Shown: positions 47,161 through 59,234 of the stretch, one piece after another
Position numbering within the stretch: position 1 is the stretch's first letter
Layout of the letters: each line of letters opens with the position of its first letter
Assembly: GCF_003597395.2 (NCBI RefSeq)
Contig: NC_133774.1
Coordinates: 51,018,947-51,082,946 of the forward strand
Length of the DNA: 64,000 nt
Source of the DNA: Chelonoidis abingdonii
Lineage: Eukaryota > Chordata > Testudines > Testudinidae
Direction: 5' to 3'
Position numbers and translations under genes: made by a program
Notes under the pieces: generated by a model
The model's input: the letters and a program-made list of their open reading frames with translations, nothing else
Told to the model about the DNA's origin: nothing
The model's database searches: none

Positions 47161-47353
47161 ATCTCCTCACTATATGTTCCATTCTATGCATCCAATGAAG
47201 TGAGATAGGCATCAATTTCCACACTGTATTGATGTTCTTAAAGTCAATACAGAACCAGATACTATAATTTGGTTTTGGAACCAGCACAACTGGGTTGCAC
47301 CACTCACTCTGGGACCCTTTTAATTCCCCTCCTAAGCAGATCTCATAATCCAC
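47153..47353 (-). pseudogene. Ty3/Gypsy reverse transcriptase fragment
   Basis: The minus frame reads GSQSEWCNPVVLVPKPN, then WFCIDFKNINTVWK. These are the first conserved blocks of Ty3/Gypsy reverse transcriptase (SxWxSPVVLVxKK and RxCVDYRxLN). The remaining polymerase blocks are missing. It lies 3' of integrase sequence, the reverse of the normal order. Confidence 0.75.
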
Positions 47354-47369
47354 TTATACTAAGTGATGC

Positions 47370-47760
47370 ATGACTTCAAAAGGACTTTGTCACTTTGCTA
47401 ACATGGAGGAACATGCATCCTGGATTAGCTGGGACGTGAATGAAGTGCCCTGGTTGGTTAAGATCACCCTCAGGATCTGACAGAAAAATGTTTTAAGTCA
47501 CTAGCTATAGCCTGTGCTGATGCTGAGCACGAAGGCACAGTTTTCGGATATCAAGTGGCATACTCCCCAATCACTACAATAAATTGGCAACTACTCAAAC
47601 AAAGGGTCACACCAAATCCACCCTAATTTGATTGTACATAATTGGAGCAGGCCTGGGTGACACAACTGGCACTTCAGATAGGAAGCACAATTGTCCTTGT
47701 TCTCTTGGTAGACTCTCAGCCAAAAGAATTGGGCTAGCACACTCTCCTGTATCTACTCCA
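47370..47760 (-). pseudogene. Ty3/Gypsy integrase fragment
   Basis: The minus strand reads LAQFFWLRVYQENKDNCASY, then KCQLCHPG. This is the zinc-binding region of Gypsy integrase (around 47755-47665). After shifts come VVIGEYATWYPKTVP and, near 47470-47415, ILTNQGTSFTSQLI, the core around the second catalytic Asp. The D and DQG motifs are partly altered and several stops occur. Confidence 0.7.
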
Positions 47761-47999
47761 TCCATAAGTAACCTGACCATGGCACAACTTGGATTAGGTT
47801 AATACTCTTCTCTAGCAGAGTTTCAGAATAAGGAGCTAGGTTCAGCATGATCCTGTCCAGGCACCCTGGATAACCTTTACAGGATTGAGCTCCCAGGGCA
47901 TAAATGGGGAATACTGAGACTCCCAAGCATGGTTGACAAAAAACCCTAGCTAATAATCTGTACAGCTAACTGAACACCATATCATGCCTCTGGTTTTAA

Positions 48000-48510
48000 A
48001 TAAAATCAAGCCTGTGAGCTATGGTCTCAGTATCTCCCAACATGGAAGCGGGTCTGAAGGGTCCTGTCCTTTGCATGGGCATACTTTTGGGTTCCAGTTT
48101 GCAATGCATCACTGTGCCTTTTCCATCTCTTTTTCCCCGGAGTGTCCTGAGCTCCAAGAACCTCCTTCCTTCTCCTTTGAAGTTTGGGATCAGAGAATGA
48201 GAAGATCACCTCAGGCCAATTCTTCCCCTGGTGCTGAGGGCTGGCTCTGGGTCTGTCAGAACTGTGCCCCTTATAAGACTGACTATGGGCACCCAGTGCT
48301 GGTCCAACATCATTGGGAGGCTAAATGCCTAGTCATAGCTGTTGTCATCTCAGTATCCCAGCCTCACACAGACAACCTTGGTCATAGGATAGGGTCAGAT
48401 GTCCCCAGGAATGTAACCTACACACACCCACTTTCCTCCCTGCAAAGTCTTGGGGTTATCAGCTGTTCCTGGATAAATGTCTGCCCTGAGCCTGACTCCC
48501 CTAGACCTAG
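48000..48510 (-). pseudogene. Possible Ty3/Gypsy protease and spacer region
   Basis: Minus-strand ESGSGQTFIQEQLI near 48505-48467 resembles the DSGSGQT start of the protease in vertebrate Gypsy elements. The following sequence is too decayed to read. It lies upstream of the integrase fragment on the same strand, as expected once the missing reverse transcriptase is allowed for. A 205-codon plus-strand frame over this region (47984-48601) is antisense and has no recognisable feature. Confidence 0.4.
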
Positions 48511-48703
48511 TATCTCTGTTCCATTTACTATGGCTAGAACTACACAGCCTCTTAGACCATGGGTATCCTCTTGGGTTTCAGATGCACAGGCTCCAGCATA
48601 ATCACATTTGATACTAGGACAAACCCAGTATCTGTGGCCTTACAGCCCACTGGAAAAGTGGACTCCCCAATCCCAGGATAGAACCTCCTCCCCCCTTTCC
48701 TTT

Positions 48704-51700
48704 TAGAACATACGAGGGGCCATATTGGGTCAGACCAAAGGTTCATTTAGCCCAGTATCCTGTCTTCCGACAGTGGCCAATGCGAGGTAGCCCAGAGGGA
48801 ATGAATAGAATAGGCGATCGCAAGTGATCCATCCCTGTTGCACATTCCCAGTTTCTGGCAAACAGAGGCTATGGACACCATCCCTGCCCATCCTGGCTAA
48901 TAGCCATTGATGGACCTATCCTCCATGAACTCATCTAGTTCTTTTTTAAACCCTATTATAGTCATGGCCTTCACAACATCCCCTGGCCGAGTTCCACAGG
49001 TTGACTGTGCGTTGTGTGAAAAAATACTTCCTTTTATTTGTTTTAAACCTGCTGCCTATTAATTTAATTTGGTGACCCTGAGTTCATGTGTTATGAGAAG
49101 GAGTAAATAACATTTCTTTATGTACCTTCTCCACACCCGTTGTGATTTTATAGACCTCCATCATATCCCCCCTTAGATGTCTCTTTTCCAGTCTGAGAAG
49201 TCCTAGTTTTATTAATCTCTTCTCATACGGAAGCCATTCTATACCCCAATAATTTTTGTTGCCCTTTTCTGAACCTTTTCCAATTCCAACATATCTTTTT
49301 TGAGATACGGAAACCCCATCTGCATGCAATATTCCAGATTTGGGCGTATCATGGATTTATATAGGGGCAATATGATATTTTCTGTCTTATTATCTATCCC
49401 TCTCTTAATGTCTCCCAACATGCACTTTTTTGACTGCTGCTGCACACTGAGTGGATGTTTTCACAGAACTATCCACAATGACCTCAAGATCTCTTTCTTG
49501 AGTGGTAACAGATAATTTAGACCCCATTATTTTATATGTATAGTTGGGATTATGTTTTCCAGTGTGCATTACTTTGCATTTATCAACATTGCATTTCATC
49601 TGCCATTTTGTTGCCCTTTAACCCAGTTTTGAGAGATCCTTTTGTAGCTCTTTGCAGTCTGCCTGGGACTTAACTATCTTGAGTAGTTTTGTATCATCGG
49701 CAAATTTTGCCACCTCACTTTTTCCAGATCATTTAGGAATACGTTGAATAGGACTGGGCCCGGTACAGACCCCTGAGGGACACCACTATTTATTACCTCC
49801 ATTCTGAAAACTGACCATTTATTCCTACCCTTTGTTTCATATCTTTTAATCAGTTACCAAGCCATGAGAGGACCTTCCCTCTTATCCCATGACAGCTTAC
49901 TTTGCTTAAGAGCCTTTGGTTAGGGACCTTGTCAAAGGCTTTCTGAAAATCTAAATACACTTTATTCACTGGATCCCCCTTGTTCACATGCTCATTGACC
50001 CCCTCAAAGAAATCTAGTAGGTTGGTGATGCATGATTTCCCTTTTCAAAAACTATGTTGACTCTTCCTCAACAAATTATGTTCATGTATGCCTCTAACAA
50101 TTTTGATCTTAGTTTCAACCTGTTTGCCTGGTACTGAGGTCAGGCTTACCGGCCTGTAATTGCCAGGATCACCTCTGGAGCCCTTTTAAAAAATTGGTGC
50201 CACATGAGCTATCCTCCAGTCATTTGGTACAGAAGCTGATTTAAATGACAGACTACAGTTAGTAGTTCTGAAATTTCACATCTGAGTTCCCTCAGAACTC
50301 TCGGGTAAATATCATCTGGTCCTGATGACTTATTACTGTTTAGTACATCAATTTGTTCCAAACCCTTCTCTAAAGACATCTCACTCTGAGACAGTTCCTC
50401 AGATTTGTTGCCTAAAAAGAATGGCTCAGGTTTGAGAATCTCTATCAAGTCCTCAGCCATGAAGAATGATGCAAAGAATTCATTAAGTTTCTCCGCAATG
50501 GCCTTATCGTCCTTGAGTGCTCCTTTAGCATCTTGATCATCCACTGGCCACAATGGTTGTTTAGAAAGCTTCCTGCTTCTGATGTGCTTAATGTTTTTTT
50601 CTATTACTTTTTGAGTCTTTGGCTAATCTTTTTGGCCTTCCTAATTATATTTTTACACTTCAATTGCTAGAGTTTATGTTTTTCCCTCACTAGGATTTAA
50701 CTTCAACTTTTTAAAGGATGCCTCCTTTTTGCCTCTCTCACTGCTTCCTTTACTTTCTTATTTAGTCATGGTGGCACTTTTTTGGTTCTCTGTTTTTTAA
50801 TTTGGGGCATACATTTAAATTGAGACTTTATTAAGGTGTCTTTAAAAAGTTTCCATGCAGCTTGCAGGGATTTCCCTTTTAGCATTGTAACTTTTAATTT
50901 CTGTTTAACTAACTTTCTCATTTTTGTGTAGTCTCCCTTTTCAAAATTAAATGCCACAAGTGTTGGGCTGCTGTTGTGTTTCCCCGCCACAGGGATGTTA
51001 AATTTAATTATATTATGGTCATAATTACCAAGCGGTCCAGCTATATTCACCTCTTGGACTAAAACCTGTGCTCCATTTAGGACTAAATCAAGAATTGCCT
51101 CTCCTCTTGTGGGTTCCAGGACTAGCTGCGCCAAGCAGCAGTCATTTAAGGGGTCAAGTAACCTTATCTCTGCATCCCATCCTAAGGTGACATATTCAGA
51201 AAATATGGGGATAGCTGAAATCCCCTATTATTATTATTGTGTTATTTATTTGTATAGCCCCTCTAATGTCCCTGAGCATTTCATAGTCACTATCACCATC
51301 CTTGTGAGGTGGTCGGTAATATATCCCTACTGCTATATTATTAGAGCATGGAATTACTACTCAGATTCTATGGGACAGTCTGGTTCATTTAAATTTTTTA
51401 CTTCATTTGATTCTACATTTTCTTTCACATATAGTGCCCCTCCGCTACCAGCATGACCTGTTCTGTCCTTCCGGTATATTTTGTACCCTGGTATTACTGT
51501 GTCCCATTGATTATCCTCATTCCATCAAGTTTCTGTGATGCCTATTATATCAATATCCTCATTTAATATGAGGCACTCTAGTTCACCCATCTTATTATTT
51601 AGACTCTAGCATTTGTATATAAGCACTTAAAAAACTTGTCACTATGTAGCTGTCTGCCATTACATGATATAATTGAATGGGACTTTTTCTTCACTTGACT

Positions 51701-51955
51701 GTTTCTCATCAGATCCTACCTGTATTTTATCATCTTCCATCCTCTCCTTCTTACTAGGACATAGAACATCTCCTTTAAAAGATCCTCCTCTAAGGGATGT
51801 CTCTGTCTAAACCACATGCTCCTCTGCACCTGTCGGCTTTCCCTCAGCCCTTAGTTTAAAAACTACTCTATGACCTTTTTCATTTTCAGTGCCAGCAATC
51901 TGGTTCCATTTTGGTTTAGGTGGAGCCCATAAGTCTGAGACCCTAGGTGAGTTAA
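48704..51955 (-). mobile_element. CR1 LINE copy, ORF2 nearly complete but decayed
   Basis: The 3' end is at the left (TCTAAAAGG...ATACGAGGGGCC, inverse sense). Minus-strand reading gives endonuclease pieces (ITET, IPGYKIYRKDRTGHAGSGGA near 51550-51440; GIYYRPPHKDGDSDYEML near 51320; EPTRGEAILDLVL near 51100). Reverse transcriptase pieces follow (EKLNEFFASFF and SGPDDIYPRVL, frame 50553-50209), then the C-terminal part (VDKCKVMHTGKHNP, IKRGIDNKTENIILPLY, LIKLGLLRLEKRHLRGD, 49599-49084). Gene order EN-RT is normal. Many stops and frameshifts. No ORF1 is recognised at the 5' side. Confidence 0.85.
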
Positions 51956-51959
51956 GGCC

Positions 51960-53058
51960 TGTCTACTCATTGCATGCAAAGGCTGGATCCAGCTGACTGA
52001 GGAAACCTGATTCAATGGTCAGGAAGGCAGTGACAGCAAGCGTTGTGGAATGCTCAAGAGCACGACAAGACACGTAGGCGTCCTGGTTATCCACTGCGCC
52101 CTTCCCTATCTCCAGCCGTCTCAACTCTTGTCCTGCCACTGGATACAGACAGGAACTGAGAAGAGAGAGTGAGGTTGATGTGGCGCAACTCTCCCTCACT
52201 TTAATCCAATTCACGCACAAGTCTCCACATCATATATCACATCATATTAAGTCCTGTGGTGATGGGTGAGTGACGAAGCAGCAGGTGTGGATACACTGGG
52301 AGCTGTAGCCGGGGACCTGCACACGGGCGGCTCAGGTATAATGGTCGTTCCTCACTGACCGAAGCAGCAGTGGAGCTCGGCGTCTTCTTGAGCGACTGAG
52401 CAGCCCTATTCAGGATTGCACTGCTCACCTTTGTAGAATGAGGACGGGGCTAGAGAAGGTGCCCTAAACATTGCCTGCTTCACCTTACCCTGGCCAGCAT
52501 ACTGCGACTGACGGGGATCCCACAAAAGCGGTTGAACAAAAACAAAACTTAGAGTGACACCGATCATCACTGGCACATGGAATGTGCGCACGCTACTGGA
52601 CAACATCATGGCAGACAGACCGGAGAGAAGAACAGCACTTGTCGCCAGAGAGCTCGCACCCTACAACATTGACACTGCAGCCCTTAGCAAAACTCGCTTT
52701 GCTAATGAAGGACAGCTGTCCGAGTCATTCTTCTGGAGTGGCCGCAGCAGTGATGAGCATCGCGAATCTGGAGTTGGATTCACCATCAAGAATCATCTTG
52801 TTCGGAAACCTGCCAGTCCCCCCAAGGGTGTGAATGACTGGCTCATGACAATGCAGCTTCTGCTTCAAAAATGAAAACAAGCTACTCTGATCAACGCATA
52901 TGCTCCCACAATGACCAACCCAGAGGATGTGAAGGATAAATTCTACAAAGAACTAGATGCTCTGCTATCATCTGTGCACCACACAGACAAGCTGATCCTG
53001 CTTGGCGATTTTAACGCAAGAGTTGGATGTGATGCCGCAGCCTGGGAAGGAGTCATCA
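51960..53058 (+). pseudogene. LINE with APE-type endonuclease (5' part), clade unassigned
   Basis: The plus frame 52554-52874 begins with GTWNVRTLLD and has APYNIDTAALSKTRFANEGQ and FFWSGRSS. After a stop it continues [19 protein letters not shown], then [12 protein letters not shown] at 52995-53030. WNVRTL, SETR-like and GDFNARVG are catalytic or structural motifs of LINE apurinic endonucleases. Databases often label such sequences craniofacial development protein 2-like. About 590 bp of possible 5' leader (51960-52550) precedes it. It is cut at 53058 by the 3' end of a CR1 copy, so the reverse transcriptase is absent. Confidence 0.75.
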
Positions 53059-56000
53059 TAAGAACATAAGAACGGCCATACTGAGTCAGACCAAAGGTTC
53101 TCGCCCAGAATCTGTCTACCGACAGTGGCCAATGCCAGGTGCCCCAGAAGGAGTGAAGCTAACAGGCAATGATCAAGTGATCTCTCTCCTGCCATCCATC
53201 TCCATCCTCTGATGAACAGAGGCTAGGGACACCATTCTTTACCCTTCCTGGCTAATAGCCATTTAGAGACTTAACACACACATTTACCAGTTCCTTTAAA
53301 CATGATAGTCCCAGCCTTCACAACCTCCTCAGGTAAGGAGTTCACAACTGACTATGCGCTGGTGAAGAAGAATTCCTTTTATTGTTTAAATCTGCTGCCC
53401 CAATTCATTGGTGACTAGTTCTGTATTATGGGAATAATAAATAACGTTCCTTATCTCTCACATCACTCATGATTTTATATGTCATCATACCCCCTTAGTT
53501 CTCTTTTCCGAGCTAAGAGGCTAACTCTAATTTTCCTCATATGGGACCCCTCAAATCCTCAATCATTAGTTGCCTTTTCTAACTTTCTAGTGCCTAGATA
53601 TCTTTTTTGAGGTGAGGAGATCAATCTGTACACAATTCAAGATGTGGGTACATGGATTTATAATAAGGGCAATAATATCTCAGTCTTATGTCTATCCTTT
53701 TAATGATCTAACCAAAACCTGTTCTTTTGACCGCCTCGGCACTGCGTGGATCTCGAGAACTATCACGACTAACCAAACTGATGTGGGAGCTAAATTGCTC
53801 CCATCGTATTGTTACGTATATTTTTTTTCCAATGCATACTTACATATCCAATTAAATTTCATTTGCCATTGGTGCCCAATCACTTTAATTCTGAGATCTT
53901 TTTGACGTTCTTCACAATCTGCTTTGGTCTTAACTATCATTTTTTGAGTAGTTTACTATCTGCAACTTTGTAAAAGTTACCCCTTTCTCTAGATATTTTA
54001 TGATAATATGAATAGGACTGGTCTAGGACTGCTTGGGACACCACTAGTTTACTCTCCTGAAATTACATTAATCCTACCTTTTGTTCCTGTCTTTATCAGT
54101 TCATCATAAGGCCTTCCTTTTATCCATGACAGCTTATTTACGTAAGAGCCTTTGTGAGGATCTTATCAAAGGTCTGGAAATCTAGTACACTATTCCACTG
54201 GATCCCTTGTCACATGTTGTTGACCCTTCAAGACATCTAGTAGATTAAAAAACACCTTTACAGAACCATGGTTGACATTGCTCAACATATGTTTTTTCTA
54301 AGTGTTCGACATTCTTCATCTTAACTATTGTTTCAACTAATGCCCGGGTATGCGTAGATCTTAAGGTCTGTAATGCCGGTCCCTCTAGAGCCTTTTAAAT
54401 ATTGGCACATGAGCTAACGTCAGTATTGGTACCGGAGCCTGTTAAAGGACAGTTACAACTTGATAGTTCAATCAATTAGTTCTTCAAACCTTGTGAATGC
54501 CACTGTCCGTACTGTTAATATGAGTTAATATTCAAACTCCTAGTGACACTCAGCTGTGACATCTATCGTCACCAAAACGGCTCAGGTGGGAATTCCTACA
54601 TCCTCAGCGTGAGCCTGAAGCAAGATCCATAATTCTCCACATGACTTATCGTCTAACGCTCTTCTTGTATTTCGATCGTCAGGGCCCACTGGTTGTTAGA
54701 GCCTGCTCTGATGTAACAAAATTTGTTATACTGTGAGTTTTGGCTAGCCGTTCACAAACTCTTTGGCTTTGCCTTATAACTGCACTAATGGCAGGTTTGT
54801 GCTCCTTCTATGCCTCATAGACATTGACTCCACTTTTTAAAGAAGTCTTTATCTCTCACTGCTCTTTACATGTTGTTAAGCACGTGGCTCTTTTTTTGTC
54901 TTTACGTGTTTCTAATTTGAGTACTTGGAAGTGGCCTTGGTCGTATTTAAAGGCCCATGCAACTAATTGCAGGGATTCACTTAGTCACTGTACCTTTTAA
55001 CTTTTGTTAACCGTAACCTTCATTTGTATAGTTCCACTTGGAAATTAAAGCACAGTGTGGCTGTTGAGGTGTTCTTCCCTCACAGGTGTGAATGTTTGAT
55101 ATGCACTATTGCTCTATTAACTCTTGGACCAGCTCAAGACTCAAGGAAAAGCGACCAACCTACTCGTCAGATCCCCAACGCAGGCCACAGAACCTACCTA
55201 TCCATCTATAACAACACCTCTAATCTGCGAGTTTTGAAGCTTCAATGTGGTTTGAAGACCTCAAGCTGCAGAGAATCACACAGCAAGCTGACCTGCAAGG
55301 AAGAACCTCCAGGCCCTGCAATGCCCGGAGGATCTACTGACCCAAATATGGATGAACCTTGCATGTGGCAAGGCTCCAGCCAGCACTCAGAAAGAATTCT
55401 CGCGTAACTCAGATATCCCATCCATCCACTCCCATCACAGACCATTGGGCAGATTATTGCTGATAATCAAATCAATTGCAAAATAACTATCCTATCATAC
55501 ATACTTCCATAACTATCAGGCTTAGTCTAAAGCAGATATGTCTTTTGCTCCACTCCCTTGGAAGGCTGTTCCAGATTCACTCCTCTATGGTTAGAACCTT
55601 CACTAATTTCAGTCTAAACTTCTAAGTCCAGTTTTACTTTGTTCTGTGTCTACATTGGTAAAGCTAAATAATTCCTCTCCCTCCCTAATTATCCCCCTGA
55701 TATTTAGAGAGTAGCATATCCCCCGAGCCTTCTTTGGCTAGGCTAACAGCCAGCTCTTTGAGTCCTTTCTATAAGAGCAGGTTTTCCATTCCTCGGATCA
55801 CCTATAGCCGTTTCTGAACTGTTCAGTTTGAATATGTCCTTCTTAAACATGGAGGAGCCAGAATGCACACCGTATTCCAGATAGGTCTCACCAGTGCCTT
55901 ATATAGGACTAACACTCTGATCTTTGCTGGAATACCTCGCCTGTGCACCTAAACGCTATTGCTTTTTTAACGCCATATTGGATGCGGCTCAAGTCATCCT

Positions 56001-56720
56001 GTAAGTCAACCAATATCAGTCCTTACTGGTTCTTAATTGATAGTCTCTAATTCTAGCATTACATCACTATTACTGTCCGTCAGGTGGTCGATAATACCTA
56101 ATGTATATTTTTATTAACATGAAATTTCTACCATAAGTGATCCTATGGATTGGATTCATTAAGATTTTACTTCATTTGAACTACATTTCTTTCACATATA
56201 GTGCACTCCTCCCCTGCACGACTGTTTGTCCTTCCGATATTATTGTACCTGGAATGATTGGTCCCATTGATTGCTCTCATCCACCAGGTTTCTGTGATGC
56301 TTATTATATCAAATCCCTTTAACACAAGACACTCAGTCACCCATCTATAATTAGACTCTAGCATTGTGTACAGCACTTAAACTTGTCCTGTTATATTTGC
56401 TCCTTTCTATATGCCAGATCTTTTATTGACGGTAACTTCTATCCTGCCTTACATTATCCTCTTCCGTCCTCTGTTCTGATAACCTGGAGATCCATACATC
56501 AGACTCTCCCGTAAGAGAAGTCGTGTCCGTCCACCGCTCTTGCAGCAGTCGCTTTCCCCATCTCCTATTTAAAACTGCTCTACACCTTTGGTTCAGCAAC
56601 TCAGCGCCTTTGTGGGCAAAAATACGGGACGTGGGGCGTCAAATGCGCCCACTCAGTTCAGAAATCCCATCCTCTGAAGTAAGCCATTATTCGGAACTTT
56701 GCTTATGGCACACCCATAGG
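53059..56720 (-). mobile_element. CR1 copy B with nested second CR1, indel-rich
   Basis: The left end, AGAACATAAGAACGGCCATACTGAGTCAG, is the CR1 3' end in inverse sense. The order of blocks follows the copy at 48704-51955 as far as the LINE endonuclease region near 55130. There another CR1 is inserted (about 55135-56035), after which the first resumes. Unlike the copy at 48704 it shows very frequent one- or two-base losses, so no frame stays open for long. Exact limits are uncertain. Confidence 0.75.
55135..56035 (-). mobile_element. Nested CR1 (second subfamily) inside copy B
   Basis: Blocks such as CCTTGGAAGGCTGTTCCAG, GTTTTCCATTCCTCGGATC and AGGTCTCACCAGTGCCTTATATA are the inverse of CR1 ORF2 C-terminal sequence (ERGLLDPRNGKPALxRRLKELG-like and ALVRPHLEYGVQ-like when read in copy C). 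It interrupts the outer CR1 after CTTGGACCAGCTC. Confidence 0.7.
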
Positions 56721-59209
56721 TAGACACAGGTAACTGCTGACATACACAACTCTGCCAGAAGACTTTCCAACACAAAGGATTTCAACTTGCGTTACAGCAC
56801 CAGCCTTTCATTTGTTTTTACAGCTGCCAACTCCATTTTGCTCTCTCTGTGGTGCCCTCCTGGCTGTTAAGTTGTTACCAGGGCAACTGCCTTCTCAAGG
56901 GGGCCCTTAATTGTTACCAAGAGCCACTGACGCTCAAAGGATGGCCATGTCTAAGTGGACACTGCCTGTTCAAAGGTTAGTCTGTACAATTGTTAACCTG
57001 GTGTGTAGGGTAGCAATGTCCAGAGCTGCAGAATTATGTGTTTAAGATCCTGCATGATCATAGCTCATGTTTGAGTCACTATTCACAGGACTCTGCCAGG
57101 CATGTCTCTGTCCACCTGCATTTTTCCTGCTCTCCTCCCCTGTATCAAGAGAGCCAATCAAAGTACTGGGGGAACTACAAGTTTGCCTTTAAAAGCAACA
57201 TTTCTGATCAGACCCAGAGAAGGTCTTGCTTTGCACCCTGTCTGATCAGCTAGGGTCTTGGGGGCTCTTCCCGCTCTCATTTGTTTTGAGCGTACCCCGT
57301 TTAACTACCCCTCCAGAGAACAATGCTGCTGAAGATCTCCTGATTATCGAGACTACTAGCCTTCTGATGTTCTTGCTGCTTTGTCTTCGCTGCTACCTGG
57401 GGGCTGGGAAGAATCATCTGAACTTTCTATACTTTTATTTTATTTTTAGCTGCTGCTGCTCCCAGCACACAGACTCAGCTAAACTGGTCTGTGTCTTAAA
57501 ACCTCTCAAACTCCGTGCACTGCCGCTAAAAATATTTGTGCACTGCTAGCTCTGCTCCTTGGGCTTTGCCAGGCTACGCTTTTCAGCCGTACCACTGCTA
57601 CAGCCACATCCCTTGGCTTCGGGAGCGATCCTGGGCTGCCAGCTTGCACCCCCTCCACACTGCGCTAAGGTACACTATTAGAATCAGTCTTAGTCTGAGA
57701 TAAGTTGGATTTCATTTTGCATAGCTGTGGTTAAGTTAGGTTAGAGAATGTTTGTATTGTGCTCTGTAAGTTAGGTTAAAAAATGTTGCATGTTTCTGTA
57801 CTTGCTAATTTTGTGTAGTCTGGAAATTAGATCATTAGATAAGATTGTGCTGTGTTCTGTAATATGTGTATAAGTCTGTCTCCGCTGCCCCCCGCGCTCC
57901 CAGTCACGTTTAAAACTTGCAGCCTGCTGCTCTCTGGTTCCCTGAGTTTAAACCTCCTCTGCCTCTGCTCACATGCTCCTCTTCCCACCCCCAACCATTC
58001 CCTACCACTGCTTCTTCTCTCTCTTTTTTAATCCTTTCCCACGTATTCACCCCGCCCTATGCCCCAAACCTCAATGTATTACAAATCAGCAAAAACCCAT
58101 GGGTTATCCTTTTCTCTCTAACACACTCACTCACTTACATTTATACACTGTGACAACATTACTAGAGTTGTTGGATATTAACCATTTTCCTAAAATGTTA
58201 GTTGTTATATGCTGCTGTAACATACTTACATAAGAAATTGTTAGCTCCTGTTACATTTATTTCAGTTAATCGGTTACCAACTGTAGGTACCCACTGTGTG
58301 TACCATATACCCCTATACTTATTTACTAAAAGAACTCCTCCCAATTGTCTACTTCAAACCCACAAACCCTCACAATTGAATTTTCTGTTTTTGCATCTTT
58401 CTAATAAAGTTATTTGCACGCCCACAAGTGCAGAGTTGTCCCAGATCCCTACCTGCTGGCAGGTCGACACTGACTACAAAGTTTGCATTGCATTCCACCA
58501 GCAAAGCCACTCACTTCTGTGATTGTATGTTCCTGATGTGCATCTACTGGCTGAAATCAAAAACATATGTCTGAACAGCTTGGCAGACTGATTTAAATTG
58601 ACAGAGTGTAGTAAACTAGATTTCTGCTCACACTGAAATTGACAAAGAAAAGTATCAGCAATAACAGTTATGCAGTGTACTCCTCATTCTTGTCCACTGT
58701 GGGTGGTGTACCAGCCTGTGGAAAGCTCTGCAGCACTGGCTGTCATGGGAGTGAGGAACGACTAGACAGCAGGCTGCAGAGGGCTCCTTACCAAGCAAAG
58801 TCTGGGGAAACTGGACACTGCACGCAAAGGGCAGAGAGGCTGACCTGCGGGGAAAGAGATGTCCCAGCAGGCTGCGAGGAGAATGATTAGACCTGGCCAG
58901 GGCTGCTCTGTCCCAACAGGACACAGCCCTCCTACATTGTGCTGCAGGGTCAATGTATCAGCCCTGTATAGGTCCTCATTCCTCTCAACAGCCAGAAGTG
59001 CAGTGACTATCGCAGCCAGGACTGTTCAGCAATGGATTCTTCCCACAGCTGATGTCGCTCCTTCATGGTCTCTGTTAAGCTAGGACAGACGCAGCCACCC
59101 CACATTACACTCCAGGAGAGCAGGGAGCCATTGCCTGCTGTCGTGCTGATAATCAAAACCGACCCATCGTAATATAAACTTCAAATTAAAAAAAATAAAC
59201 AATACTTGA
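56721..59209. other. Unassigned sequence between CR1 copy B and the assembly gap
   Basis: No transposon protein or known repeat end was recognised. The block 56760-57900 has mixed composition with C/T-rich runs. The block 58200-58570 is AT-rich. The block 58680-59140 is more GC-rich. Open frames are short and without motifs. It could be a 5' LINE region, an LTR or unique sequence. Confidence 0.5.
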
Positions 59210-59234
59210 NNNNNNNNNNNNNNNNNNNNNNNNN
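59210..59234. other. Assembly gap, 25 N
   Basis: Twenty-five undetermined bases, which looks like a fixed-size scaffold gap. Sequence on the right begins in the middle of a CR1 3' region. Confidence 0.99.

Noticed and set aside
47984..48601. Open frame of 205 codons on the plus strand
   Set aside because: It runs antisense to probable Gypsy protease/spacer sequence, with no recognisable motif, signal or splice context.
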